Shown here in pieces: positions 1 to 8,145 of a stretch of 35,798 bases of DNA. The translations under genes were made by a program, and so were the position numbers. Every line of letters starts with the position of its first letter. The first letter of the stretch is position 1. The notes beneath the pieces were generated by a model. The model made no database searches, was not told where the DNA came from, and saw only the letters and a list, made by a program, of their open reading frames with translations. This DNA is from JBAQMG01 sp049302575. GTDB taxonomy: Bacteria > Bacillota > Desulfitobacteriia > Desulfitobacteriales > Desulfitobacteriaceae. The stretch covers positions 1 to 35,798 of the forward strand of contig JBAQMG010000021.1 of NCBI GenBank assembly GCA_049302575.1, written 5' to 3'.

Positions 1-26
1 ATGATACGGTCGTTGGAACTGGAAAG

Positions 27-209
27 ATGCTCAAAAAACAGCCGACACAATTGATGATACTGCGGATATTCTACAGTATTTTATACCAATATTATACCGA
101 TAATGGTAAAACGGTAAGGAGATTGCTTAGACCGTTTAACGACAGCCAGGCGAAGATCATTCGCCATTTAGAGTTACCAGAATCAGTATTTGTCTGGAAT
201 GGTACATAA
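27..209 (+). other. Unrecognised ORF tail at left edge
   Basis: A 60-codon reading frame ends in a stop at 209 and may be the 3' end of something that begins outside the window. The same frame is open back to base 3, so the first Met need not be a real start. I do not recognise the product. The ending resembles the style of transposase C-termini, but no catalytic motif is visible. It is convergent with the nif3-like gene. It could equally be non-coding. Confidence 0.2.
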
Positions 210-281
210 CCAAGATTGCTAAAATTCCATATTTAAGCAGGCCAAATTACATCGGAGTTTTCTGGAATATGAGTTATAATA

Positions 282-1457
282 TTATACCAACCAAGGCACC
301 CTATTTTTCGAACTAATGTTAATTTCCAAACCGCGAAGAGCTTTTGCCCCACGCAAATAGTTTGTTAGACTATAGACCATCGGCATTTCACTTAAAAAGT
401 GCCCAATATCAGCCACGGCCATATCACATTCTAAAGCATCCAATACTCGATGATGATCAATATCCCCGGAGATAAAAAGATCCACACCTTTAAAAAGCGC
501 CTTGGAAATATAGTCACCGCCACTCCCGTTGACAATAGCTATTTTACGTATTAATTTCTTTGGATCCCCAGCCACACGCATTCCAGCCGGACACCGATAT
601 TGTGCTGAAGCTTGTAAGGTTGACCATGCTCCAGTTGTAAATATTTCTTGTAAGCGCGGCCATAGTGTCTCTAACTTCTGGGGCTCCTGCAAGTACCCCA
701 TTGCCCCATATCCGCGACTTTTACCAGGATTTTTTAAGGGAATAAGATCGTAAGCTGGTTCCTCATAGGGATGGGCCTTCTTCATTGTCCGCAGCGCTTT
801 TTCAACCAGAGCTTCTACTATGATACTTTCCAACTTCACCTCATCCACTCGAGTTAGCTCTCCAATGCGTCCAATTGTAGGGTTCGCTCCCTGTAGTGGG
901 CGAAAAATACCTTCACCTTGTCCTTGAAAAAAACTCTCAGCATAATAGTTACTATGTGGACCATCAGTAATTCCTTCTCCAACCCCGACAGAAGCTAAAG
1001 CCTGACGAACAGTCTCAGCATGTGTTCTCGGAACAAAAACAATTAATTTCACTAGAGCTTCACGTGCTACAGGTGCTAGAAGTTCCATTTGTTTTAACTC
1101 TAGAACCTTACCAATTGTCCAACAGGCTGATAAACTAGATTGATCCAAATTAGTATGAGCAGCATAATAAGCAATTCCTGATCGAATAAGTCTTAGCGGA
1201 ATATTAGCCTCCCGATTATCCCCCCGTAGATTCTTAAGACCCCGAAACATAATTGGATGGTGCGCCACAATCAATTGGGCTCCACAAACCTCAGCCTCTT
1301 CAACAACCTCTGAGGTCCCATCAAGAGTCACTAAGATTTTTTCGACTGGAGCCGCACCACTACCCACAAGCAAGCCCACATTATCCCAGTCCTCAGCCCA
1401 AGACTTTGGCGCAAGCTGTTCAATTAATTGGGCAATCAATCCTACGCTAATAGACAT
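282..1457 (-). CDS. Nif3-like dinuclear metal centre protein (YqfO/DUF34 family)
   Basis: About 391 residues, the long form of the family, in which a PII/CutA-like domain is inserted between the two halves of the Nif3 fold. The N-terminal half has the family signature around WAEDWDNVGLLVG and the metal-binding VAHHPIMF. The C-terminal half has GDIDHHRVLDA and DIGHFLSE, where relatives usually read GDIKYH and DAGH; the metal-ligand histidines and acids are kept. In Bacilli this gene follows trmK in the sigA operon, and it does so here. The biochemical role of the family is poorly defined, with GTP cyclohydrolase-like and metal-chaperone roles proposed. I chose ATG at 1457 because it matches the usual N-terminus; GTG at 1466 is possible. 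A repeat-bounded element separates it from trmK. Confidence 0.88.
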   Translation of the reverse strand: MSISVGLIAQLIEQLAPKSWAEDWDNVGLLVGSGAAPVEKILVTLDGTSEVVEEAEVCGAQLIVAHHPIMFRGLKNLRGDNREANIPLRLIRSGIAYYAAHTNLDQSSLSACWTIGKVLELKQMELLAPVAREALVKLIVFVPRTHAETVRQALASVGVGEGITDGPHSNYYAESFFQGQGEGIFRPLQGANPTIGRIGELTRVDEVKLESIIVEALVEKALRTMKKAHPYEEPAYDLIPLKNPGKSRGYGAMGYLQEPQKLETLWPRLQEIFTTGAWSTLQASAQYRCPAGMRVAGDPKKLIRKIAIVNGSGGDYISKALFKGVDLFISGDIDHHRVLDALECDMAVADIGHFLSEMPMVYSLTNYLRGAKALRGLEINISSKNRVPWLV

Positions 1458-1477
1458 TAACAACACACCGCCTCTTT

Positions 1478-1881
1478 AATGCATAATGCATAATTCATAA
1501 TTAAGGATTGTAGATTGTTCCTTGAAATGCACATGGATATTCCTTCCGCGTGTTCCCCGCCCAGCCTCATTACGCATACCCAAGTGGTGCAACGCTTAGT
1601 ACGTTAGTCTCCAGTGGAGAGTAACGCCGAAGGTCCCGATTGGGCAAAGGAACGTAAGCGAGTAGAGATGCGTAGCGTTAAGACAGGCCACTGGTTAACA
1701 TGCAAAAATACTCAGAGGTTTGGCCTGTTAGCAAAGCAACTCGTGCGAGTAGCTCCCGCGCCATGGCGCAACTCTCCAATGAAAGACTTACGCCGCAGGA
1801 TGGCTTGCACCCCTGGGTATCCCCGGTATCCCTCTCTTTACAAATTGTGATACGTACTTAAATTATGAATTATGCATTGTA
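1478..1881. repeat. Inverted-repeat-bounded, structured intergenic element
   Basis: The stretch between trmK and nif3 is bounded by near-identical AT-rich inverted repeats: TGCATAATTCATAATT at 1487-1502 and its complement at about 1861-1876. The interior is visibly GC-richer. It holds several perfect palindromes: ACAGGCCA/TGGCCTGT at 1683-1690 and 1721-1728, the 12-bp GCGCCATGGCGC at 1758-1769, and TCTCCAGTGGAGA (one central base) at 1608-1620. I see no convincing protein; the small plus-strand frame here has no ribosome binding site or family signal. The right repeat lies inside the last codons of trmK. A MITE-like insertion or a structured RNA are both possible. Confidence 0.5.
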
Positions 1882-2680
1882 AAACGTGCAGTTGCAGTAG
1901 TGTATCCTGTCTACGTGTCTGAACTCTCGAGCTTGTAGATTTTCTCATTTGTTCTTCTCTGTAGGTTAGTTCCTTGGTAAATTCTTTAACTAATCGTTGT
2001 AATAATTGATTAGGCTTTTGCAAGATTAAGGGTCCAAATCGCCAAAACAAGGAACGTATGATATCAATTTCTCTTTCACAGCCATAGCAATTTGTTAATT
2101 CCGTTTTGTTAGATTTTATAGCTTGATTTTCAGCTAGAATTTGGTCTATCCACTGTCCTTCCTTCTCAAGGATCTCTTGTTCGCTGTAACCAGTTTTTCT
2201 GGAAAAGGCCATAATACTATAGACTCGACCCTCTTCTTCTACTAAATGCTCTTCTTTAAATAGCCAGCCAGCTTCTAAGAGAGAGCTCCTAACCCTCGCT
2301 TCTAATCCCTGAGGTTGAACAATCAGCTCATTAACCTCCGCCAAAATTTCCGACCTAGCAAAAAGAATTTCCAGCATAGTTTTTCCTCCCATGCCAGCTA
2401 ACGATAATGTATCTATTTCGGTCAGTACAAGTGGGTGTAGACCATCACCCCAACGCACATCGATCTTTGCTTCAAGTTTATGATTCTTAACGGCCGCAAG
2501 GGCAGATTCATAGGGACCTTGATGGATGTCAATGGCAATAGCGCGCTCGATTTTTCCCTGTTCGCAAAGTACAATCGGTAAATAAGCATGATCCGTACCA
2601 ATATCAGCTAATCTTGCCTCATGACCGATTAATGAAGCGATACAATTCAGCCGGGGGCCCAACTTGATTGAATCAGGCAA
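1838..2680 (-). CDS. trmK: tRNA (adenine(22)-N(1))-methyltransferase TrmK
   Basis: A class I SAM-dependent methyltransferase that makes m1A22 in tRNA. The SAM-binding loop reads ADIGTDHAYLP near the N-terminus, followed by an acidic AIDI strand end. The family motif LAGMGGKTM lies mid-protein and is followed by IVQPQGLE. ATG at 2701 has no ribosome binding site. TTG at 2680 lies 7 nt after AAGGAG, so I prefer the TTG start (280 residues). The C-terminal dozen residues (reading CIIHNLSTYHNL) are encoded by the inverted repeat at 1857-1881, so the natural 3' end has been replaced or extended by repeat DNA. Normally trmK directly follows sigA; here a tRNA operon and the island lie between them. 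Confidence 0.88.
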   Translation of the reverse strand: MPDSIKLGPRLNCIASLIGHEARLADIGTDHAYLPIVLCEQGKIERAIAIDIHQGPYESALAAVKNHKLEAKIDVRWGDGLHPLVLTEIDTLSLAGMGGKTMLEILFARSEILAEVNELIVQPQGLEARVRSSLLEAGWLFKEEHLVEEEGRVYSIMAFSRKTGYSEQEILEKEGQWIDQILAENQAIKSNKTELTNCYGCEREIDIIRSLFWRFGPLILQKPNQLLQRLVKEFTKELTYREEQMRKSTSSRVQTRRQDTLLQLHVLQCIIHNLSTYHNL

Positions 2681-2808
2681 AAGTTTCACTCCTTCTATCA
2701 TTTTTTACTACTTCAGATATCTTGGCTTTCGTCACTGAACCCTACCAACCTTTCATTAGTTCCTTCAACTTTTCATCTTTATCCAGAACAAATGTACACG
2801 ACAACTCC

Positions 2809-2962
2809 AGAAAGCACCTCCCCAAAAAGGAAAAGTGCTAGCAAGCGCTAAATTTATGCCGTAACTGTACACTACATTTTTCGTATTATCTAAAAGGCTG
2901 AAAGCCTTGGTATAACTGGTGGGCGATACCAGATTCGAACTGATGACCTCTTCCGTGTGAAA
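2809..2962 (+). repeat. Left attachment repeat: relic integrase tail plus partial tRNA-Val
   Basis: This is a direct repeat of 12578-12742. In order it holds the last 18 codons of the integrase (ending KGKVLASAKFMP and a stop), one copy of the 12-mer GTAACTGTACAC (2861-2872), a small hairpin/terminator (2893-2909), and the 3' half of tRNA-Val from the CCA (2917) to the anticodon loop. Identity with the intact tRNA stops near 2962. The tRNA part differs from the intact tRNA at 2931 and 2941, which form a T-stem base pair, so pairing is kept. An integrase tail outside the island's own end implies an older related element once sat immediately to the left. Confidence 0.85.
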
Positions 2963-3088
2963 GGCCCGATCCCCACTTATTAAATGGCCTCTTTTAGCGT
3001 TAAACCCCACAACCATGCGCTTTTCAGGCACTGCTAAACAGCGGTGTCTTTTTATATTTATTTAGTATTCTTTAAGGTTTTTTTATCC

Positions 3089-3112
3089 GTTACTATACGC
3101 GTTACTATACAC
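3089..3112 (+). repeat. Tandem 12-bp repeat, putative integrase arm site (left end)
   Basis: Two adjacent 12-mers, GTTACTATACGC and GTTACTATACAC, lie about 130 bp inside the left core repeat. They match in sequence pattern, length, tandem arrangement and orientation the pair at 12630-12653 at the other end of the island. Arm-type sites bound by an integrase N-terminal domain are the natural explanation, but this is inference. Confidence 0.55.
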
Positions 3113-3198
3113 TTGTTAACCAAAGCTCCCTTATTTATCAGCACTTATCACTGACAATAATACCACATTATAAACAACAATGTCTTAAATCATAGTCG

Positions 3199-3312
3199 GG
3201 TTGTGGATAGCATGGACAAGTTCTTTTTGCAAAACTCCAAATAACTTGTCCAAGTGCAATGGAAAACTTGCGCCATGCAATAGTTATCCATTGCACGTCA
3301 CTATCCACAACC
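3199..3312. other. Perfect three-way-junction fold downstream of jetD
   Basis: Three perfect stems nest as a three-way junction. The outer stem is GGTTGTGGATAG (3199-3210) with CTATCCACAACC (3301-3312). Arm 1 is TGGACAAGTT (3213-3222) with AACTTGTCCA (3243-3252). Arm 2 is GTGCAATGGA (3254-3263) with TCCATTGCAC (3287-3296), with a small inner TTGC/GCAA pairing. Only 2, 1 and 4 unpaired bases separate the stems at the junction. It lies 79 bp beyond the jetD stop, inside the island. The fold could work as a non-coding RNA on either strand or as a DNA cruciform (origin, transfer origin or palindromic mobile element). I do not recognise it as a known family. Confidence 0.7.
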
Positions 3313-3391
3313 TACACGGGTAAACTCGCCCGGACCAGAGCCAGCGCTGTGCCCCTATTCATCAATAAGCCACTATATAATGTAATGCTCA

Positions 3392-4789
3392 TTATGGTGT
3401 CTTAAATACCTTGTCCCATAAGCTAGAATCTCCTAAGAAGTTCTCTTGTTCGCGATCCTTGAAACTGGTATTCGCCGACAAGGCAGCCACCCATTCAGAG
3501 TAGTTAGAGATGGTCTGGATATTTTTGTTTTGACAATCTACAAGCACGATTTCAGCGACTGGAATAATGTCTTTTAACGTTTTTGCAATGACCATCCCGG
3601 CATTATCCGTGTCTGACCAAATAAAAAACCTTAACTTTGCCTGGTTTAACAATCTTAATAAAAGCTCATGTGCACTTTTTACTTGTCCGTCTATCCCAAT
3701 TGCCAGAACTCGAGAGTCCTCGAGCCATTGAGACCTATACATTTTTAGCAAAAGAGCGCGGTTTTCAGTGCAAATAACAATTTCACCAGGAAAATCGAGG
3801 CTTTCAATCTCCCCAACTTGAACATTGGTAATAGCATAGATTCCGGGTTTTGAGTGACGATCTTCAGTGCCGTTGTTGTAAACAATTTTGTAATTTCCAG
3901 CTAGGTAAATAGGATATAGACTACCATTGGAAAGCAAACCCATATCGGTGAGTGCTATATTAGAGATTATTTCCGTTATTTTAATAAGAGCATCTTTATT
4001 GCCATCGAATCTTTTAGATCCGCCAATTTCCTCATAGGCAGTGGCCCCGATTTCTTTCCACTCAAATCCTTTTATATTTAGAAACAACACATTGCACAAG
4101 GATAAAAGAAACTCTACACCGATTGTAAATCCGTTCGGGAACTTGTTCGGTGAAAATCGTGTCCAGCTATCGCCGTTATTCAAACAAGGCGGTTCACCCT
4201 TATGCTCAATAAAATCTTCTAGCTCCGTTAAAGCACTAGTTACTCTATCGAGCACCCTGGCTACTCCCACCTTCTGTTTTTGGGATAGGCCGGATTGTTG
4301 AAGTGTTTTTATAGAGGCCAGCCGCTTTTTTTGTTCATTTGTCCAATGGATTATCCGTTCAGAATTAATTTCTCTTTGGTTTCGAATGGCTTCCTCAAGC
4401 AAGAGCCCTGGGCCCACAAGTATGCTTGAAATCGAGATTCCATCCTTAGCAAATCTGGTCCACTTAGCCAAATGACCTGAAGCTATAAGATTATTAACTA
4501 GAAGTTCGGGGTCGATTCCGATTTTTACGGCGTCTGGGGCAATCTCTTGCAAAAAGCGAGCAAACTCCATTGAAGAACGTTTTACGAATAACCTTCTTAA
4601 TCTCTGATTAAGTGTTAGCGGTATTGACCTATTATCTAATTCAAGGCTTATTTCAACCGTCCCCAAGGTAAATAGTTTCCGTGCTGTTTCTCTGTAAACC
4701 TTAACCCTTCCCCACTGACGGTATTCAATTGGCTTATCGATAGTACAGTTATTAATCCTAATCCAACCCGGGAGTCTAGTGTTTTGCAT
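3392..4789 (-). CDS. jetD: JetD-like Toprim nuclease subunit of a Wadjet-type system
   Basis: About 465 residues from ATG 4789 (AGGGG 7 nt upstream). The C-terminal third is a Toprim fold related to topoisomerase VI A/Spo11. It has a conserved glutamate in VICTENRALLL (E342), then IDGQ, then the DxDxxG metal motif in WSDTDNAG (D393, D395, G398). In Wadjet systems JetD cleaves plasmid DNA that the SMC motor has extruded. The N-terminal part should be the DNA-binding/arm region but is not recognisably DUF3322. The ENxxxL, IDGQ and DxDxxG spacing recalls the DUF2399-type JetD more than DUF2220; this is a judgement by eye. It is the last gene of the operon, 24 nt after jetC. All key catalytic residues are present. 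Confidence 0.82.
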   Translation of the reverse strand: MQNTRLPGWIRINNCTIDKPIEYRQWGRVKVYRETARKLFTLGTVEISLELDNRSIPLTLNQRLRRLFVKRSSMEFARFLQEIAPDAVKIGIDPELLVNNLIASGHLAKWTRFAKDGISISSILVGPGLLLEEAIRNQREINSERIIHWTNEQKKRLASIKTLQQSGLSQKQKVGVARVLDRVTSALTELEDFIEHKGEPPCLNNGDSWTRFSPNKFPNGFTIGVEFLLSLCNVLFLNIKGFEWKEIGATAYEEIGGSKRFDGNKDALIKITEIISNIALTDMGLLSNGSLYPIYLAGNYKIVYNNGTEDRHSKPGIYAITNVQVGEIESLDFPGEIVICTENRALLLKMYRSQWLEDSRVLAIGIDGQVKSAHELLLRLLNQAKLRFFIWSDTDNAGMVIAKTLKDIIPVAEIVLVDCQNKNIQTISNYSEWVAALSANTSFKDREQENFLGDSSLWDKVFKTP

Positions 4790-4813
4790 GGACAATCCCC
4801 TCTATCAAAGTCA

Positions 4814-7800
4814 TCAGGAAACGTTTGCAGCTTCGTCATCGTCATCAAGAGGCATTTGTAGATATTGCTCCCTTGACACATCGTAGACCTCGCTTATGTT
4901 TTTGCCTGGTTCAAGTGAAGGATTGGCAACAACGCAATGAAATTTGCCAAACCGGTTAAGGTACTGATCCCCATGTATTTTAGGGGATACTATGATAAGT
5001 TTTCGATTAAGAACTGACTTGTACATGTCAAACAGTTGATGTTTTCTTTCTTCATCGAGTGCACTATCAAACTCATCTAGCACGTAAAACGGTGGTTTAT
5101 GTTCAATATCACTTAACAATGAAAGCGCAAATATTAAAGACGTCGCGGCCCTCTCCCCGCCGGAGATACCCTTTCCTACCCTTTTAGCGGATTCCGGTTC
5201 TACTTTTTCTAGTTTATGGCCAACCTGCGTAGCAACATGAAGTTCCCATTTGTACAGGGGATTTCTTTCATTTTCATCAGGAGGAACCGACCTAATTTGA
5301 CCAACCAGACCCAGCTGCTGCATATATTTACCGAACTGTTGATTAGTCCGTTCCCATCTCATGTAAACGGCCTTATTAAACCTGTCCCGGCGTTGAACTT
5401 CTTCCCTCTTTAAATTGTCAAACCGCAGTTCTGACTCAAACATTTGTTTTTTGGCAGTTTCAAATTCCGAAAGGAATATGTTATAGTTTTCCTTAGCTTT
5501 TTCATCTACCACTCGGACTGCTACATTCAGCAAATCAGTTTTGGCATCTCTAATTCTGCGTTCCATAATATCCTTAATTTCCTTTTCTCTATCAGAAACT
5601 GCTGGAAGGATCCACTGGTTGGTCATTTGCAACATGCTAATAATAGTCACATACTCTACGTTTAGCTCTTCGTATTCACTCTCCCACTGCTCTGCCTGGT
5701 CTTGCAGGTCAACTGTTTTTTGTTTGGCTTCAGTCCTTTTAGTTTCCAACTGGTTTAATTGTTGATCCTTTCCGGTACACTCGGCTTGCAGAATATCACG
5801 AGTATTGGTTAAGCTGGGAAGGGTTCTTCCGATTTCATCTATCTTGTCCGTCAACTCATCCCGATTGAATTCCTCTTGCTCAATTATGGCTTCAATTTCG
5901 ATGATTTTTTTCTCAAGTTCGTTAAATCTGTTTATATCACCTGCGTGTTTTTCGTATTCTTCATATACTGAAATTTCACCACTAACCTGATTAAGCAGTC
6001 TCTCGGCATTGTCTTTTTCTTGAGTTTTAGCCAGTATTTCACCACCGATACTTTTCTGTCTTTCCATAACAGTTTCTTCCTGGGCACGGACTTGGGGTAA
6101 CTCCTGCTCAGCCTGCATAAATTCGTGGGTCTTTATAGGTAACTCGTTATTAACTTGCTGACGCAGTTCCAGTTCTTCCCTTGCCTGATTCAGTCTCTCT
6201 TCAGCCTTGGCCAGGTTCAAGGTTATATCCTCAAGCTCTTTGTTGGTAGCAGCAAGCAAAGCAAGGACTTTTTTTCGGGCATTTTCAATAGCCCTTATTC
6301 CTATAGCATCCCCCGATTCGACTGGCCCTCTAACTCCGAAACTATCCCACAAGCTTCCGTTCCATAAGGCTAGCTTCCCAGTACTTTGGGATGGTTGCTC
6401 TCCAGTATGGAGAACAATTTGCTGTAGCCAATACAGAATATTCCTTAGGAATCCAGATGATAGTGTTTCTTGTACCTGAGCTACCATTTGCAGGTATGCG
6501 AAAATCGAGGAATTACTCCCATCTAACTCAGGCAATGATTTAATATTCTCGTCAATAGGCACAACGTAAAAGGCCTTGTTTATTGGCAAGTTATTCAGTA
6601 GCCTATTTACAAATATGGTGTGCTTTAAGGGATTAAAAATTGTTTCAATGCTTTCCCTATCAGCCTCTCCCCTAACCTCAAACAGTTCACCAAAGGCTAC
6701 CGCCTCAATGCCTCTCCGATGGTATTCCTCAAGCAGTTGTTCCTGTTCCGGTAACAGCAAAGTTTTTCGTTTGCTGAGACGTTCATGTTCCTTTGTAAGA
6801 TTTTCAATGTTACTTGCTATATTTTGCTGCTTACGAAACAGCTCGTCGAATTCTTCTCTACATTCCACAACATGGTTTGTTAGAAAAGTCTCGTCAGGAA
6901 GCCGTTGATCTGATTCTTTTAGTTCATTAATAGCGGTACCGAGCTTGTTCAACTTTCCTTCCAGAATAGTAACCCTCTGAACAATTTCTCTATAGTTTAA
7001 GCGTAACTGTCCCTGTTCCAGGTTGCAGTCATTAATTGACTCCTCAGCTCTATCGATTACATCTTGCAACCTGCTTTTTTCACTTAACAAGTCGCTCTTG
7101 CTTCGGCGAATACCCTGCATTCGCTCTCTTATATCTGCAATTTTGTTATTTAACAGGTTTCTTTCTTTTTTCAGTTCATCCAAGTTGTCCTGTAGTCTTT
7201 TAATGCTGAGTATGACGGCTTCTCGACTTAGCTTAAGGTTTTCTTGTTTAAACTTATCGTCACCCAGTTTGCCCTCAGCTTCTTCTAATTGCTTTTCTAG
7301 GTTCGTAACCTCATATTCCACTTCTTCATATTGTCTTGATAGATTATCCCCTTCTTCTTTTGCGCTCTTCCATTCGGTACGAGTATGCTCAGCCAATTCA
7401 ACTAAATATGCAGTGAGTCTAACCAATGCATCTCTTCTGTCATTATTTCTTTGCTCTAATATGTTCTTTCTCGTTTCTAATTCTTGTAGTTTTCGTTGCT
7501 GTACGCTTGCATAGTGTCTAGCACTTGAAAACTCCTCTTCTGCATGGGTCATTTGTTTTTGGGCCTCTATCCATTCTTGCTGAATTTGATCCAAGCCAAA
7601 CATCTCGGCAACCTGCTTAAAGCGTTCCTGGTCAGCCATATTAGCAAATCGTGCTATAGCTCCTTGATGCCAGAACATAAAATAACCGTCAGCATCAATA
7701 TTAAATACCCGCTTATAATACGATCTGGCGTCTTCGTTGGAAGGGAACTTTTTAAGCCTAATTAGCTTATCCGGCAATTCCCCACCGCTTAATATATAGG

Positions 7801-8134
7801 TTGGTTTTATACTCTCACGGCCTGCTACTGATCTAATGTCAACTGCTAACTCGACATATTCCGGTGCATCACACTGAGCTTCTCCAGCGGGATTTCTAAA
7901 GAGTATACTTACGTACGCTCTCCAGGGATCGGTATCTCTCTTCAAATTTTTCGTGCGTAACCCGTCAATATCCACTCTGCCACTAACCAAAGCATAAGAC
8001 ATGGCATACACTAAGGTTGACTTCCCAGAGCCATTTTTCCCACCAATTAGTACCTGTTCATAATCCTCGCCAAGATCCATTTCTCTCGGCAAGAAATCCC
8101 TTATTCCGGAGACCTTCATCTTTATTGGATACAT
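4814..8134 (-). CDS. jetC: JetC-like SMC ATPase (MukB/MksB-like) of a Wadjet-type system
   Basis: A 1106-residue SMC-like ATPase. Walker A is GKNGSGKST at residues 32-40. The ABC signature ISGGERAA is at 990-997. Walker B FYVLDE is at 1016-1021, followed by a D-loop-like SALDEE. Two long coiled-coil blocks (about 190-450 and 650-900) flank a globular hinge-like segment near 470-600, giving a head-arm-hinge-arm-head plan. It is far too divergent to be the housekeeping Smc, and kleisin- and KITE-like partners are encoded alongside. The expected role is the ATP-driven loop-extruding motor that senses small circular DNA. The start is ATG with AAGGAG 7 nt upstream; it begins 11 nt after jetB. The C-terminus ends in an unusual acidic DDDDE tail. 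Confidence 0.88.
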   Translation of the reverse strand: MYPIKMKVSGIRDFLPREMDLGEDYEQVLIGGKNGSGKSTLVYAMSYALVSGRVDIDGLRTKNLKRDTDPWRAYVSILFRNPAGEAQCDAPEYVELAVDIRSVAGRESIKPTYILSGGELPDKLIRLKKFPSNEDARSYYKRVFNIDADGYFMFWHQGAIARFANMADQERFKQVAEMFGLDQIQQEWIEAQKQMTHAEEEFSSARHYASVQQRKLQELETRKNILEQRNNDRRDALVRLTAYLVELAEHTRTEWKSAKEEGDNLSRQYEEVEYEVTNLEKQLEEAEGKLGDDKFKQENLKLSREAVILSIKRLQDNLDELKKERNLLNNKIADIRERMQGIRRSKSDLLSEKSRLQDVIDRAEESINDCNLEQGQLRLNYREIVQRVTILEGKLNKLGTAINELKESDQRLPDETFLTNHVVECREEFDELFRKQQNIASNIENLTKEHERLSKRKTLLLPEQEQLLEEYHRRGIEAVAFGELFEVRGEADRESIETIFNPLKHTIFVNRLLNNLPINKAFYVVPIDENIKSLPELDGSNSSIFAYLQMVAQVQETLSSGFLRNILYWLQQIVLHTGEQPSQSTGKLALWNGSLWDSFGVRGPVESGDAIGIRAIENARKKVLALLAATNKELEDITLNLAKAEERLNQAREELELRQQVNNELPIKTHEFMQAEQELPQVRAQEETVMERQKSIGGEILAKTQEKDNAERLLNQVSGEISVYEEYEKHAGDINRFNELEKKIIEIEAIIEQEEFNRDELTDKIDEIGRTLPSLTNTRDILQAECTGKDQQLNQLETKRTEAKQKTVDLQDQAEQWESEYEELNVEYVTIISMLQMTNQWILPAVSDREKEIKDIMERRIRDAKTDLLNVAVRVVDEKAKENYNIFLSEFETAKKQMFESELRFDNLKREEVQRRDRFNKAVYMRWERTNQQFGKYMQQLGLVGQIRSVPPDENERNPLYKWELHVATQVGHKLEKVEPESAKRVGKGISGGERAATSLIFALSLLSDIEHKPPFYVLDEFDSALDEERKHQLFDMYKSVLNRKLIIVSPKIHGDQYLNRFGKFHCVVANPSLEPGKNISEVYDVSREQYLQMPLDDDDEAANVS

Positions 8135-8145
8135 TCGATTACTCC

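Noticed and set aside
1614..1850. Plus-strand 78-codon frame in the trmK-nif3 gap
   Set aside because: No ribosome binding site, no recognisable family, and it runs through palindromes and the trmK 3' end.
2765..3031. Minus-strand 88-codon frame
   Set aside because: It is antisense to the integrase tail, arm repeat and partial tRNA; a matching antisense frame at 12516-12947 exists only because that DNA is duplicated.
3392..4789. Topoisomerase VI A or Spo11-like topoisomerase
   Set aside because: The Toprim motif is shared, but no TopoVIB partner or canonical 5Y-CAP region is visible; position after an SMC gene fits JetD.
7023..7514. Plus-strand 163-codon frame inside jetC
   Set aside because: Ser/Leu-rich shadow of the coiled-coil coding region on the other strand.
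4814..8134. Housekeeping chromosomal Smc
   Set aside because: The operon partners are kleisin-, KITE- and Toprim-like proteins rather than ScpA/ScpB, and the protein lies on a mobile island.
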